NCBI GenBank assembly: GCA_015680685.1
Contig: MNCI01020931.1
Span: 720,708 to 784,707, forward strand
Length of the DNA stretch: 64,000 bases
Direction of reading: 5' to 3'
Source: Gnetum montanum
Taxonomy: Eukaryota; Streptophyta; Gnetopsida; Gnetales; Gnetaceae
This document shows, piece by piece, positions 11,790-23,379 of this stretch (the stretch's first letter is position 1; the number at the start of each line of letters is the position of its first letter). The notes beneath the pieces were generated by a model that searched no databases, was not told where the DNA came from, and saw nothing but the letters and a program-made list of their open reading frames with translations. The translations under genes and the position numbers were made by a program.

Positions 11790-12345
11790 AAAATAAATAA
11801 AAATTCAACAAAGAAGCTAACCTTAATGGGATGTCACAAAAATAGATCATAAAAAATTTTTGTTACAATATTATACTTTTGTTGTAGACAAGTAGTCAAA
11901 AGGACAATTAAGAAAAATACATTGGCCATCTTGAAGAGTTTTTTCTTTGGCTTCCACATTTGACCCTAACTTTTTCAGCACTTGTTGTTCAACTAACTTG
12001 CCTATATGCATAGGATTACTTCACACTACCTCCAATGAGATATTCCATATCTTTGGCCATTATATTCCCTAGAAATACCATCCTTATATTTTTTGTGTCT
12101 TCAATCATTAATTTGGAAAATTTGGCTTGCTTAGTTTCTACCAAATTTTGAATATAGCTAATGAATTGACATAGACCCATCCTTGTTCTTTTGTGTCTTC
12201 AATAATTCCTTTAGAAAATTTGTTTTCCTCAGTTTTTTCCAGATTTTGAATATAGCTAATGAATTGGCAAAGAGCTTCACCTTTTAATGAGATAAGTCTC
12301 ATTCCAAAAGTAACGCAAAACAAAGTGGTTGTGCCTTCACCTTTA
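11790..12345 (-). mobile_element. LINE ORF2 3'-end fragment (copy 2)
   Basis: It matches the downstream part of the LINE at 13920-16000, both in DNA and in translation. LISLKGEALCQFISYIQNL here corresponds to LLTLEIEALYQFITYTHSL there. It lies directly beside the copia 5' LTR. An internal tandem duplication (12078-12275) makes part of the peptide appear twice. Confidence 0.65.
12078..12275. repeat. Two tandem units of about 99 bp
   Basis: Units at about 12078-12176 and 12177-12275 both start ccatcctt and both contain 'tttgtgtcttcaat' and 'tgaatatagctaatgaattg'. They lie inside the LINE fragment and arose after it inserted, because the other LINE copy has one unit. Confidence 0.75.
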
Positions 12346-13919
12346 ATTCATCTAATAAAAACATTTTATTTATATGTTCCTTACACTGCATATGTATGGA
12401 TAGTGGTACAAATCAAAATTTATTATTGCAAATTAGCATTGTTTTTGAACTTTCATTGCACTGCATTTTAAACTAAAATCTACTATAGTAAATTAGCCAT
12501 TGAAAAGAGATTAAAGTTTCACTCATCTACCAACCCTCTTAGACATCTTGGTAAGATGAGCATTTGGCCAAACCTATGAGTGATGACCCTTTTTATAATA
12601 GATTAGCCACTCTTTTAGAGGTTTGGCTTTCTATTAATGCTTTTTTGAAAGCTCTGCTTGGTGGGATGAGCATTGAAACTCCACATGATGACCCTTTTTT
12701 TATTACATTGGCATTTTAAATTTGTTTGAAGAGCATCTTTTCTTGGATTCTATTGAACTCATGTCCTTCTAACAAAGAGGAGCTTGGCATTGAGTTCATA
12801 ACCAAGTGATTCACATTTCAAGATTGGCCAATTTAAATAAAGATTACTCATCATCTTATTAATTTCTCATTGTTGGAAATACAAAAAAAAATGTATTTTT
12901 ACAACCAGAAACCGAGACGGGAGTAACATATTAAAGGTACCAAAAATTGTCTCAAGCAGAAAATGATTTGAAAACTTCTTACATATAAGATATGTACTCC
13001 GTTTAAGATACAGGTTGGTTGACTTGAAAATGTAATTAGGGTTATTTTACCCAAACAGAGACTCTGTATTTCAAGAAAGGATCGGTGTTACATGTAATTG
13101 AAAACCTCATGTAATTGAAAACCTAGCCAGCATGTGATAGGGACAATACTAGTAATAGTGACTCATTCCAATGAACCCTTTGTTCAATGTAAGTTCAGAT
13201 TTAACAATGGTGAGAACTGAACTAAGAAAACACCCCAAGGTTTGAAGTTGTGTTATTTTGTTTCCTTTTGTTTTTAAGAGGATGAAGTTGAAGTTGACTG
13301 AGCTTTTAGAGATATCTTTCTATTTTCATTCAGTTTTTGTGAAATGACAGTGAACCATCTCATCACTGTACATAACGTGTTCAACAACTTATGTTGGTAC
13401 CTATAATTTTATCAGCATGGCTCCAAGCATTTGATAATAAATTAGTATGGCTGGCTGACTTGGCTGTTTACTAAACATCTATTTATTTTATTTGATCTGT
13501 CAAAAAATAACACATAAAAGATGACAGCTGATAATTTACTCCTGATGTAAAGTAGTTGATTTGCTATCTACACACCTTTATTTTATTTCCTTCGAGGATT
13601 TTGTTTTTTTATCCCTCTCGTTTTTTCATATGGAGGCTCAATGCTTCTCCTACCTTGATCAATCAAAACAACTCTCAAAATGTGAGTCCAGAAGTGATTC
13701 GTGATATGAAGGTGGACCATTATTTTATCTCATCAATCAAAAATAACCCAGAAAAGGTGAGAACTGTTAAGTGACTGATGATCTGAAGTAGTTGATTCCC
13801 TATTTACATATCTTTCTTTACCTAGAGCAGGCTGAATGCTCTTTCATGTGGAGGTTCAGTGCTCATCTTGTCTAGGGGTTTTGGGATGGTTGGCAATGGT
13901 AGATGAGAAAAAGCTTCAT
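12346..13919. other. Intergenic region, no gene seen
   Basis: A/T-rich DNA with weak internal repeats. Examples are two diverged stretches around 'gatgagcatt' and 'gatgacccttttt' near 12553-12595 and 12663-12705, and two similar segments near 13540-13640 and 13780-13860. No protein-like frame is recognisable. Confidence 0.5.
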
Positions 13920-16000
13920 CTTTTTTTTTTTTTTCCTTTTTTTTTTTTTTTTTTTTGAGTGGTTGTGCCCAAGCGTGAACCCAAATCATACCACTTGAGT
14001 AATACGCATCTTATCATCACTCAAAATAATGAAATGAAATGAAGCTTTATTATGTTTGAAGACCCATAAGATCTATTAGAAAGATATTACATTTTCATGA
14101 AAAATAAAAATAGACTCTACAAATTGACCCAACACCAATGGGGGTATCAAAAATAAATCATATGGGCTTTTAGTTGTAACATTATGACACTATCTCAAAT
14201 GAGTAGTAACAACACAAGAAAGAAATACATGTAACTCATCTTCAGGAACTTTTGATTTGCACAACCTACAAATATACTCTTTTCATGGGAGTTGAATCTA
14301 TATTTCACTTTTAATTCTAAGATAATGAGAGCTTAAGTGAAGTTTGCTTATAACATTCCAATACTTTATGAGAATAATAGCTAAGAAATAGTTAGCTTCT
14401 ACATTTAGTTTATTAGGTCTAATGTGATGTAAATCTCTTGCCTTCCACATTAGACCATATCTATGTTAAAACCTTTTTTCTTGACTAGTTGGTGAATATG
14501 CTTAGGATTTTGCTTCATGTCCTCTCAATAAATATTTTATTTTCTCAACAATTGCATCCCTTAAAAATACCAATCAGTGTCTCACAAGTCCTCAAGAACT
14601 ACTTTAGATAATTTGTCTTGCCTTGAGATATGCAAGCTATGAGTGTATGTAATGAATTGGTACAAGGCTTCTATTTCTAACGTTAATAAATCACATTCAC
14701 ATAATAACATTGAGTGAAGTATTTGTATCTTCACCTTTAACTCATTGAAGAGAAAAATTTTTTGCACTTTTTAAATATCTTTTTAAAGATTAGCACCAAG
14801 TCCATGTCCCTAAACAATACATCCATATAATACATTAGGATAGATGATAGTTTGAAAATTTTATTTTTTGATCTTCCAAGCCCAGAGTCCTAGAACCTTA
14901 TACCTATTTCTGAAACCATACAAAGCCTTGAAACCTCCTACTATTTTTTCTTTAATGCATTTCCCCCCCATCTAATTGTTCATACAAATGAGACCCAAAT
15001 ATTTTTAAAAATCTACTATTTGTACATTAGTACCTCTAAAATGGAAGTTATAACAATTATTTCTTGTACTCCAAATCATCAATTTGGTTTTATCTACATT
15101 TACTTGAAAACTATATGAATGAAAATAATTTTCTAAAATTTGCAAGATATTTGCATACTATCTGCAATAGTGGAGATCAAGGCAGTGTCATTTGCATCTA
15201 AAAGACGATTCGCTACTTGGAATCTAATTTTGATAGCATGACTATCTTGTTTGTTGCACAACCATGTTTGCATTTTATCAATAAAGATACCAATGAAAGT
15301 TGGAGAAAGTGGGCAACCTTGCTTAACTCCAATTTTGCTTTAGAATTAAAATTTTTCTTTGAATTGATGTCTGTAATTTCAATAATCACTTCCACATACA
15401 ATCTTGAGTTTCTACAATCAAATATGAAATGAGGCCAATTTTATGCAAGTGCAACCATAGGTTTGTAGGATCATTGAATCATATGTTTTTATAAAATTAA
15501 TAAAATAAAAAAAATTTATTAGGCATCTTTGCAAACACCATGCAGTGTCTAAGAGTAATTAAGTGATCAATAGATGAGTGATTTTGTCTGAAATTTGCTT
15601 GATATCATGCCTTGACTTGGTTACCTTTAGTCCAAGAACTAATTCTCTTTTATAGCAGAGTGCAAAAGAACTTAGCAAAAATATTATTCACAATGATCAT
15701 CCGACAATTATTCAAATTATTTTTATCCCTCTTTTTATATAACAAGATAGCTTTACTAGTTTTCCAATGTTGATCTAATCTATGCTCCATTGCTAACTTT
15801 AATTTGTGCCAAATTTCTTTATGAATAACCTGCCCATTTTAATAATTCTACATATAAACCATCTAAATTTACAGCTTTGCCACATGTCTTTTTAGTACCC
15901 TTTGTGACTTCCTCAAGAGTAAATTGGAGAGCTGTTTGTTGTACAATATTAGCAGAATTATCATCTTGCTCTATAAATAGCTTATTGTAAAATGAGCAAA
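13920..16000 (-). mobile_element. LINE retrotransposon remnant, minus, with poly(A) tail
   Basis: Reading the minus strand from 16000 to 13920, frames give pre-RT text (QFTLEEVTKG and NLDGLYVEL), then RT motifs GVKQGCPLSPTF (about 15300-15330) and LLDANDTALIS. The latter stands where the catalytic A-D-D box should be, with one Asp changed. Next come a C-terminal region and a zinc-knuckle-like stretch near 14260. The left edge at 13920-13956 is a T run interrupted by CC, that is, a poly(A) tail on the element strand. Multiple stops and missing 5' parts make it a dead, 5'-truncated L1-type copy. Confidence 0.75.
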
Positions 16001-17028
16001 TATTTTGAAAAGAAAAATTAAATGATGAAGAGGGTTTAAAAATAATAACCTTATTTACACATCTAATCTTAGTTATTTTTTAGGTTAAATTAATTACTCT
16101 TCTATGTACGTTTAAGGATCAAAACCAAATTTGTTAAGAGAAACAAGTACTCATTCACAGCATAAAATAAGATGAAAAATAAACCTTCCAAAACATACCA
16201 ATCATTCTTGTAAATATCCCATTTTAACGCAGAAGGGATCTGCAAGTTTATTTTAACATTGGATAGAAGAGAATTGCCATCCAGTAGGCAAAATGCTGCG
16301 ACATTGAAAGGGGTCTGTTAATGCTTGCTTACATGAAAGGGATCTGTTAATGCTTGCTTACATAGAAGGGATGTTTAGAGTCTTTGAAGAAAGAACCAGA
16401 CTGTGTGACCATTGACATGAAACTTCAATTACTGGACTCTGTCGATTAAGTTTTTGTTTCATAATCCTTGTACCACAACAAATGAACAAATACAACCATC
16501 TTATTTATATGTATATGTTTTATGAGACATATCTCCGTTACTTTGGATGCTAAATTGTTGTTGGTCACTTCAGCATCTCGTTTTTGCCAAAGTTTCTCTC
16601 ATGGTTAATAAAACATTGTTACCTCTTCTCGTCACAATATTTGAAATCATAAAAATTAAAGAGATTGACGATACAAATTCGAATACGCAATATGTCTTAT
16701 GAAGAAATCAGGCACGTTTGACACCATATATATAAAATCTTAATGACACCTGGTGAATACTTTATGTGGACGTTGACAATTGAGACAACGTACCTATCAA
16801 CGAGTAATCGAATCAGATTCACAGACACAGGAGCCATTTGATGCAATTGTGCATCTTACATGATTCAAAACACGGTGCAATCATGTAACTCAATATTTAT
16901 AAAATTATGTTAAATGCAAGGACATGTAAATGTTATCACTTAAAAGTATCGTGGGATGCACGTTTTATATACCCTGAAAATGCAGGGCATGTCTGTATTA
17001 AAAAAATATATTGGAGCGCGACCATGAA
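16001..17028. other. Upstream region of the intact extensin
   Basis: No coding frame is evident. A short tandem repeat lies at 16301-16372. The final 500 bases up to the TATA box are the likely promoter. I do not recognise specific regulatory elements with confidence. Confidence 0.5.
16301..16372. repeat. Two and a half tandem units of about 30 bp
   Basis: The unit built on 'tctgttaatgcttgctt' occurs at 16301-16330 and 16331-16359, followed by a partial third unit. It lies about 750 bases upstream of the extensin start. Confidence 0.8.
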
Positions 17029-17038
17029 CTATATATAG
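17029..17038 (+). promoter_or_regulatory. TATA box of the intact extensin
   Basis: The sequence ctatatatag lies 86-95 bases upstream of the ATG at 17124, matching the position of the TATA box in the other extensin gene. Confidence 0.65.
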
Positions 17039-17123
17039 ATTGTCCCGTTTTGTTATGAACACACACAAAGGATACTACCGTTGAGACTGCTTTGAAGAGC
17101 AGTACCCAGAACTGGCAGTTTCA

Positions 17124-17912
17124 ATGAGGTCCTCTGTGTTAGTAATGATGTGCATTCTTGCATTAGCAGTTGCAGTGCAGTCTTCTGAGCCATACTATTA
17201 TACCTATCCTCCATCACCATACTATTACAAATCCCCACCACCACCGTCACCTATATATCATTATGCAGCCCCACCACCACCCACATACCACTACAAATCC
17301 CTTCCTCCTCCAACCCCTTTTTACAAATATAAATCTCTCCCTCCTCCTTCCCCTATTTACAAGTACACATCTCCTCCATCCCCAATATACAAATATAACT
17401 CTCCCCCTCCTCCCTCTCCTACTTACAAGTACACATCTCCTTCACTCCAAGTTTACAAGTATAACTCTCCACCTCCTCCCTCTCCTACTTACAAGTACAC
17501 ATCTCCTCCTCCTTCACCTACTTACAAGTACACATCTCCTCCACCCCCAATATACAAGTACACATCTTCTCCACCCCCAATATACAAGTATTACTCTCCT
17601 CCTCTTTCCTCTCTTACTTACAAGTACACATCTCCTCCACCTCGTGTTTACAAGTACAAACCTCACCCTCCTCCATATAAGTACATATCTCCACCACCAC
17701 CACCATACTACTACAAATCACCACCACCACCTACCTACAAATATACATCCCCTCCACCACCACCATACTACAAATACCCAGAGCATCCAAAGTACCCAAA
17801 GCATCCAAAACATCCAAAGTACCCAAAGCATCCAAAATACCCAAAACATGGAAAACACCCAGAGCACCCTTACAAGTATGCCTCTCCTGCTCCACCATCC
17901 AAGTACTACTAG
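17124..17912 (+). CDS. Extensin, secreted Hyp/Tyr-rich cell-wall structural protein
   Basis: A complete 262-aa frame. Residues 1-20 ([20 protein letters not shown]) are a signal peptide. Residues 21-225 or so are short repeats of SPPP/SPPPP separated by YKYTS, YKYNS, YYYKS and YHYKS. Ser-Hyp runs are sites for arabinosylation, and Y-x-Y motifs allow Tyr cross-links in the wall. The tail (about 215-250) switches to repeats of HPKYPK and HPEHP, then ends [13 protein letters not shown]. Lys and His in this tail give a basic region that could bind acidic pectin (inference). The ATG is the first after a TATA box at 17029 and gives the signal peptide directly. The 3' UTR has an intron (17946-18022), as known for several plant extensins, and a poly(A) signal at 18210. 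This is the only extensin in the window with an uninterrupted frame. Confidence 0.93.
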   Translation: MRSSVLVMMCILALAVAVQSSEPYYYTYPPSPYYYKSPPPPSPIYHYAAPPPPTYHYKSLPPPTPFYKYKSLPPPSPIYKYTSPPSPIYKYNSPPPPSPTYKYTSPSLQVYKYNSPPPPSPTYKYTSPPPSPTYKYTSPPPPIYKYTSSPPPIYKYYSPPLSSLTYKYTSPPPRVYKYKPHPPPYKYISPPPPPYYYKSPPPPTYKYTSPPPPPYYKYPEHPKYPKHPKHPKYPKHPKYPKHGKHPEHPYKYASPAPPSKYY

Positions 17913-17945
17913 ATCTTTTTAACATCTGATGCAATACTATGGCAG

Positions 17946-18022
17946 GTTGGTTTCAGCTTTCCTTTCTTCCTTATAGCTGCTTGATTATTGCTTTCTGACA
18001 TTCAATGCACTTTTGTTTGCAG
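17946..18022 (+). other. Probable 3'-UTR intron of the intact extensin
   Basis: The text ggcag|gttggttt opens and tttgcag|tgaaat closes a 77-base segment, fitting GT-AG splicing. The inverted paralogue at 22240 keeps both sites (gttggtttctg and ttttgcag), which supports a real intron. It starts 33 bases after the stop codon. Confidence 0.65.
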
Positions 18023-18209
18023 TGAAATTCCATCAACATCTTTGTGATATGTGGAATTTAGTGACATGGATATGATTTGCAAGTCCTGTGCAACCCAGTA
18101 ATACACAGTTGTACTTTTAATTCTGCATTCTCCATTTTTCCCCTTTTCAAACTAAGCTTGCAATGGGCAATGTCATGTCGTTACGCATTTCTTTTTCTGA
18201 AGCCAACAT

Positions 18210-18215
18210 AATAAA
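18210..18215 (+). terminator. Poly(A) signal of the intact extensin
   Basis: AATAAA lies about 300 bases after the stop codon and is followed by T-rich DNA. It is conserved in the inverted paralogue (tttatt at 21934-21939). Confidence 0.5.
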
Positions 18216-18246
18216 GCTGTTTTGTTTAAATTTTAAAGCATGATTT

Positions 18247-18640
18247 CATGCCTCTTAGCACTTTAACTAAATACTTGGATTAAGAATCCTTAATCTGCTA
18301 TGATTTAATGCTATTCAATAGTACTTGAATGCTGGAACTAGAATAGAACATGAAAATCACAAGTGAGTTAATTTTATACGTCATCGGTAACCTCTGTTGC
18401 ATGCACTCACATTAAAAGACCCAATTATTTAGCTTTGTGCAATCCGGTACAATTGGTCTGACATATTTCATAATTCTTAGCACTCTAACTAAATAATTGG
18501 ATTAAGAATCCTTAATTTTGCTATAAATTAATCAATAGTACCTATATGCTGACGCTAAAATAGAACATGAAAAGCACACGTCCGCATTTAATTTTATAAT
18601 TGATCACTAGCCTCTGCTGCATACACTTACATCAAACCCT
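18247..18640. repeat. Tandem duplication of the extensin 3' flank
   Basis: Two units (about 18247-18470 and 18471-18640) share 'cttagcactctaactaaata'-like text, 'ggattaagaatccttaat', 'tagaacatgaaaa' and 'cctctgctgcata'. The inverted paralogue near 21674-21900 has only one unit, so the duplication came after the inverted copy was made. Confidence 0.8.
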
Positions 18641-19356
18641 AGTTGCTAAAACGCAACGGATTGCAAATGTTTCACGGTTTTTGTTTCCGCACGGAAACCG
18701 TTTCACGTTTTTCGTTTTGGCAAGGCAAACCGTTTGAAAATGCAGTTGCTTTACGTGTTTACTGCTCCTGGCATATTAATATCTTTTTTAGAAAACTGAA
18801 AGGTTTTCCCATAGTTATTAAATGAAATATATTTAAATTAATGATATTTCGCGTAGGGAAACCGTTTTGAAAATGCCGTTGTTTTACTGTTCCTGGCATA
18901 TTAATATATTTTTTTGAGAAAACTGAATGGTTTCCCCATAGTTATTAAATGAAATATATTTAAATTAATGATATTTCGCCTGTAATTTCTTTCTTAATAT
19001 ATGAGTTATATTGATAGTTCTGCAGTGTACTACTTTTGTTTCATTTTTGACATGGAAATATTTTTCTGTTTAGTTTAAATGAAATATATTTAAATTAAGG
19101 ATATTTCGCCGTAAACCGTAATTTCTTTCTGCTATATGAGTAATAATGGTAGTTCTCTTCCATATATTACTTCTATTTCATTTTTGACATGGAATTATTC
19201 AAATTCTTCTATATTATTGCTTAAATTTTTTATGCCGTTTCTTTTCCGCAACTTTTTTCTTGGCCGTTCTCCATCACATTTCCATTGCCCTCACCATCAC
19301 GTTACTCTGTTTCTCATTTCTGGTAACTATGCATCAAACTATGAAAGATTGTGCAA
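18641..19356. repeat. Insert with nested tandem repeats between extensin-flank segments
   Basis: This block is absent from the paralogous arm at 21519-22502, so it is an insertion or local expansion. Units of about 130 bp occur at 18727-18852 and 18859-18979 (aaaccgttt...gatatttcgc). A second unit type occurs at 18946-19074 and 19076-19200 (taaatgaaatatattt...catttttgacatgg). Near 18660-18735 the motif ggaaaccgttt recurs in both orientations. No coding potential is evident. Confidence 0.6.
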
Positions 19357-19512
19357 TCAATCTTGGACTTCTCATTGACTGATTATTTTGCACTGTAATA
19401 AGAAATTCATTTACTCCCGTTTGCAGATCTCACATGAAGATTTTCCCAATTATTCAGAACTTCCGGATGTGGTAATAAATTACAATCAGGGTAGATTACA
19501 AAGAATAAAAGA
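19357..19512. repeat. Distal end of the inverted extensin duplication, arm 1
   Basis: It matches the reverse complement of 21519-21673, for example 'aataagaaattcattt' and 'ggtaataaattacaat'. This shows that the duplicated segment extends about 1.5 kb beyond the extensin stop codon, past the insert. Confidence 0.75.
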
Positions 19513-21518
19513 CATTGCTATAGAATTTGGCATCATGTGATATCATACTTTCTGTATTCATCTTGATAAACGCTATCTCAGAGCATTTGCTTCACAAATT
19601 TGGATTTGGAATGAATTTTCCCCTCCACTTGGGTAAAACGTTCTGCATGTTTTTGGTCTTTCTTCAACAGTGTGACCAATATAAGATCTGAAAAAATACG
19701 TTGTATGTTTCTCAAATTGTATTCAAGGAAGAATTATTGGAAGTATAATTCAGAAGTGTGTCAATGGCATGAAGGACAACTTCGAAACATTTGAGGCAAT
19801 ATATATATATATCAATTGAGAATCGATGAACACATTGAAATTTATATTTTGTTTTGACTTTTGAGTATTTTCCTGATTCTTCCATCTTCATATGCTTCAG
19901 TTTTAATTAAAACTTTGACGTGACTTGCATTGCTACGAATGATATATAATGTTTAATTTTCAATCGCTTTTTACAAATGGAAATGGTTTGGTGCCCAAGT
20001 AACTAGCATTGTTGTTTAGTAAGCATCGAAACTAAAATTTTTAGTATTTATTCTGTGGATATATATATGAACGAATATTGATCATAAGGTTTTGTGATTT
20101 GCATTTTACAATCACCGACTTAAGGAACATCTATTGAATTTTGGAGTGATAATAAAGTGTTTATTTCTCAGGTTTAAGTTTAATAATCCTAGAGGGTGCG
20201 GTGAAGTTAAAGCTTAACTTAATCCGGTTACCCAATGAATGTGAACCTGAACATTGAAGTACACTAAATGAAGCATGTTATAAATTCACTATTATCATGC
20301 TAAAAATAATGATAAACTTGGTCTTACAAATTCAACATTATCATGCTAAAAACAAAAATAAACTTGATCTTACAAAATCATTACTAGATTATTCACAGTT
20401 TCTCAGCATCTGAATTGATGACCCAATTACATTGCATGGAATTCCTTTTAGTGCACCTTTCGATAGAAATAAGGCATTATCTTAAGAGTCTAAAGAGAAA
20501 AACCTAAATTACAATTTAAATTCCCGTTGACAATGTTATGTTATGTATAAGCTCTGTAAAATCTATAATGGTGTAACAACCGATCTAGGATAATCCAAAA
20601 TTACGTCAATGGATGGTAATATTCTGGGTAGATGTTAACCATCAATATTTTCTCATTCTTACATACAAAGAGAGAATTAGTATTGGAACAATAATCGTAC
20701 ACCGTTTCCCCTTTTGACTCTGATTCCCTCCCTAAGTTCCTGGCATGAGTGCTTGATTTAAGCTTCTGCCATCTATATTGCATTTTGCAAAGGAAGATTT
20801 TATTTTATACAGTGTTTCATGTCTCGTTCCTTACATTTCAGGTACCCAAACATGTTCCCAACTGAATACTAACTCCACCTAGACTTTAGTAACTTGTATA
20901 TTCAAAAAATTTGTTCCTGTTCAGATAATACATTTAGTAATAAAAATAAAAATGATATAAAGTTACAGTGAACAATAATGGATTTATAGAAATAAATAAC
21001 AATGATAAAACATATGTAGATAATAAAATGAACACTTCTACCAACATCTTTTCTATTTCTAGACCAGGAAATTATGGTATCATTGTATTTTGAGAGATGA
21101 TTTCATTAAATTTCAGTTTTAACATTACAATATTTATAGATTTCCTTTAAAATCTTAACTGAGTCTAAAGAAGAAATTTTTTATATTTTTAATTAAGTTC
21201 TTTAATCATGTTCCAGATGCATCTGGGTTCATTCCTATGAAATAGCTCTCATTCCCAAATTCATTTGGGTATACACTCCTGCACTCCCCCTTCCCAACCA
21301 ATGTGAAACATAGATTTTATATAAACTATCAATCAATTGTAATTGCAATTTAAAGAATACAACTTCCTCATAACCATCCAATGAGCTTCTTTTAACTGAA
21401 ATTATAACTTCTCTGGTTGGATCACATTTGATGGGAAACGATGAGATCAGAAATGAAGTTATGATTATTATTCTTTTTGGTTTGGATGTATTCAAACAGT
21501 AATTTGGATTCAAGAAGC
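19513..21518. other. Spacer between inverted extensin arms
   Basis: About 2 kb of A/T-rich sequence without a convincing gene. It includes an AT dinucleotide run near 19800-19810 and two 46-bp tandem units at 20282-20373. Confidence 0.5.
20282..20373. repeat. Two tandem units of 46 bp
   Basis: Units 20282-20327 and 20328-20373 both read aaattca...attatcatgctaaaaa...ataaactt.gatcttac with a few differences. Confidence 0.75.
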
Positions 21519-22239
21519 TTTTTTTATTCTTTGTAAGATACCCTGGTTGTAATTCCTTACCACAGCTGGAAGTTCTAAATGATTGGGTAAATCTTCCTGT
21601 GAGATGTGCAGACTGGTGGAAATGAATTTCTTATTACATGGAAAAATAAATTAGCGAGAAGTCCAAGATTAATGTCAGACCGATTATACCTGCGGATTGC
21701 ACAAAGTGAGATAATTTGGTCTTTAATGTGAGTGCATGCAACAGAGGTTAGTGATGAATTATAAAATTAAATGACTTGTGATTTTCATCTTCTATTTTAG
21801 CTTCAGCATTCAGGTACTATTGAATATCTTTAAATCATGGCAGATAAAAGGTTCTTAATCCAAGTATTTAGTTAGAGTGCTAAGAGTTATGAAATAGGAT
21901 AAAATCATGCTTTGAAGTTTAAATAAAACAGCTTTATTGTGCTGGCTCCAAAAAAGAAGTGCATGAGTACATGACATTGGTCCTCTGCAAGCTTATTTTG
22001 ACAAGGAGAAAAATAGAGAATGCAGAACTAAAAGTACAGCTTTGTGTTACTAGGTTGCACAGGACTTGCAAATCATATCCATGTCACTAAATTCAGCGCA
22101 TTATAGAGATGTCGATGGAATCTCACTGCAAAAGAAAAGTGCATTGAATGTCACAGGCAAGAAAGCAACAATTAAGCAGCTGTAAGGAAGGAAATCAGAA
22201 ACCAACCTTCAATAATATTGCATCAGATGTCAAAGAAAC
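21519..22239 (-). repeat. 3' flank of the extensin pseudogene (inverted arm 2)
   Basis: On the minus strand this reproduces the 3' UTR and flank of the extensin at 17124. The match includes the intron splice sites, 'gacatggatatgatttgcaa', the AATAAA signal and the distal block. By eye the two arms are roughly 85% identical, so the inversion-duplication is old. Confidence 0.85.
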
Positions 22240-22502
22240 CTAGTAGTACTTGGATGGAGGAGGAGGAGAGGGATACTTGTAAGGGTATTCTAGATGTTTT
22301 GGGTGTTTACGGTATTCAGGATGTTCTGAATGTTTTGGGCATTTAGGATTTTTTAGATGTCCTAGGTACTTTGGATGTTGAGGGTGTTTTGGGTAGGGCT
22401 TGTATAGTTTGTATTTAGGAGGCAGAGAAGATTTGTAGTAGTATGGTAGAGGAGGAGGGGAAGAATATTTGTAGGTAAGTGGGGGTGGTGGTGGTGATTT
22501 AA
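22240..22502 (-). pseudogene. 5'-truncated extensin pseudogene
   Basis: The minus strand encodes the last 85 or so residues of an extensin: KSPPPPPLTYKYSSPPP, then a Lys/His/Pro tail (PKHPQHPKY, PKHSEHPEY), ending YKYPSPPPPSKYY-stop. The tail corresponds to the HPK module of the 17124 extensin but is longer and more diverged. The signal peptide and most repeats are missing. At 22502/22503 the frame runs directly into a copied piece of GT47 intron. An ATG inside that piece would give a 97-codon frame (22533-22240) starting MNILDENLKG, without a signal peptide. A functional wall protein is unlikely. Confidence 0.85.
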
Positions 22503-23379
22503 GTCCTTTTAAGTTTTCATCCAGGATATTCACAATGCTTTGCAGCTTTAGGTACTCTTATATAATCCTAGACCTAATTTTCATTTTCCAATTTCCACTT
22601 TTTTTAGGATGGGTAAGTGACAAGGGTGTGTAACTGACAAGCAGGGAACTAGCATCTTACTATGTACCATGTCATATACCAAAAAATATATATTTCCCCA
22701 TCACTGATTCATTAACAAATCCAGAAGAGATCCTTCATTTTCTGGATCCATTATTCTCCATTTCATTGGAGTCGTGCCTGGAAACGATGCCAAACATGTA
22801 ACAAATAGCACACCCACCTGTTTCACAAGTTTTCCCTTTGGCATAAAGTTTCCAGAACAACTCCAACCCCATCAAAAAATCGGAACATTTCAAAAATCCT
22901 GAGGTTTCACTATCCATTTTTTGTTTTCGTTTGATATAATATTTCCCCAAAAAGGCATTCAACCCCTGAAAAATGTGAACATTTCAGGACTCATTTTTTT
23001 CCCATATCATTTGCAACGTTGCAATGGTGATTAATTAATCCTTGGGAGATCAATTTTCAAGTTTGTTGATTAAATTAGGAGGGTTGAAGCAACTGTAATA
23101 AACAAACGAAAAGCATATGATGCACAGGACCGCTGTCTGAAACAAACGAATGAAATAAACAAATGATGAACCCAGAAACACAGACATAACTAAAACCGCA
23201 TTATTTGATAAATAAAACAGTACCTGAGTACCCCATTGCCCCTTGGCACAAGAATCAGCTGTAATAGAGTGATCTCTACCATAAAGCAACTCTCTAATCC
23301 CCTGCACTTCGTCCTCCATGTAAACATAGATCTTAAGACTCAGATCAGAACCGTAAACCTGCTGCGGCCATCTAAAAGA
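22503..23379 (-). pseudogene. Duplicated GT47 exon-1 end plus intron-1 start
   Basis: This segment is a near-exact copy of 28485-29366, with about eight substitutions and one 4-bp indel visible over about 880 bp. It contains the last 50 or so codons of exon 1 (RWPQQVYGSDLSLKIYVY to KGQWGTQ), the intact donor site and about 720 bases of intron 1. The ATG and membrane anchor are missing. It lies downstream of the complete gene on the same strand and is joined to the extensin pseudogene. The copied exon part shows almost no change, so the event is recent. Confidence 0.92.

Noticed and set aside
17170-17922. 250-codon frame overlapping the intact extensin (Leu/Thr/His-rich)
   Set aside because: It is an alternate frame of a codon-repetitive gene; the other frame has a signal peptide, extensin motifs and normal stop context.
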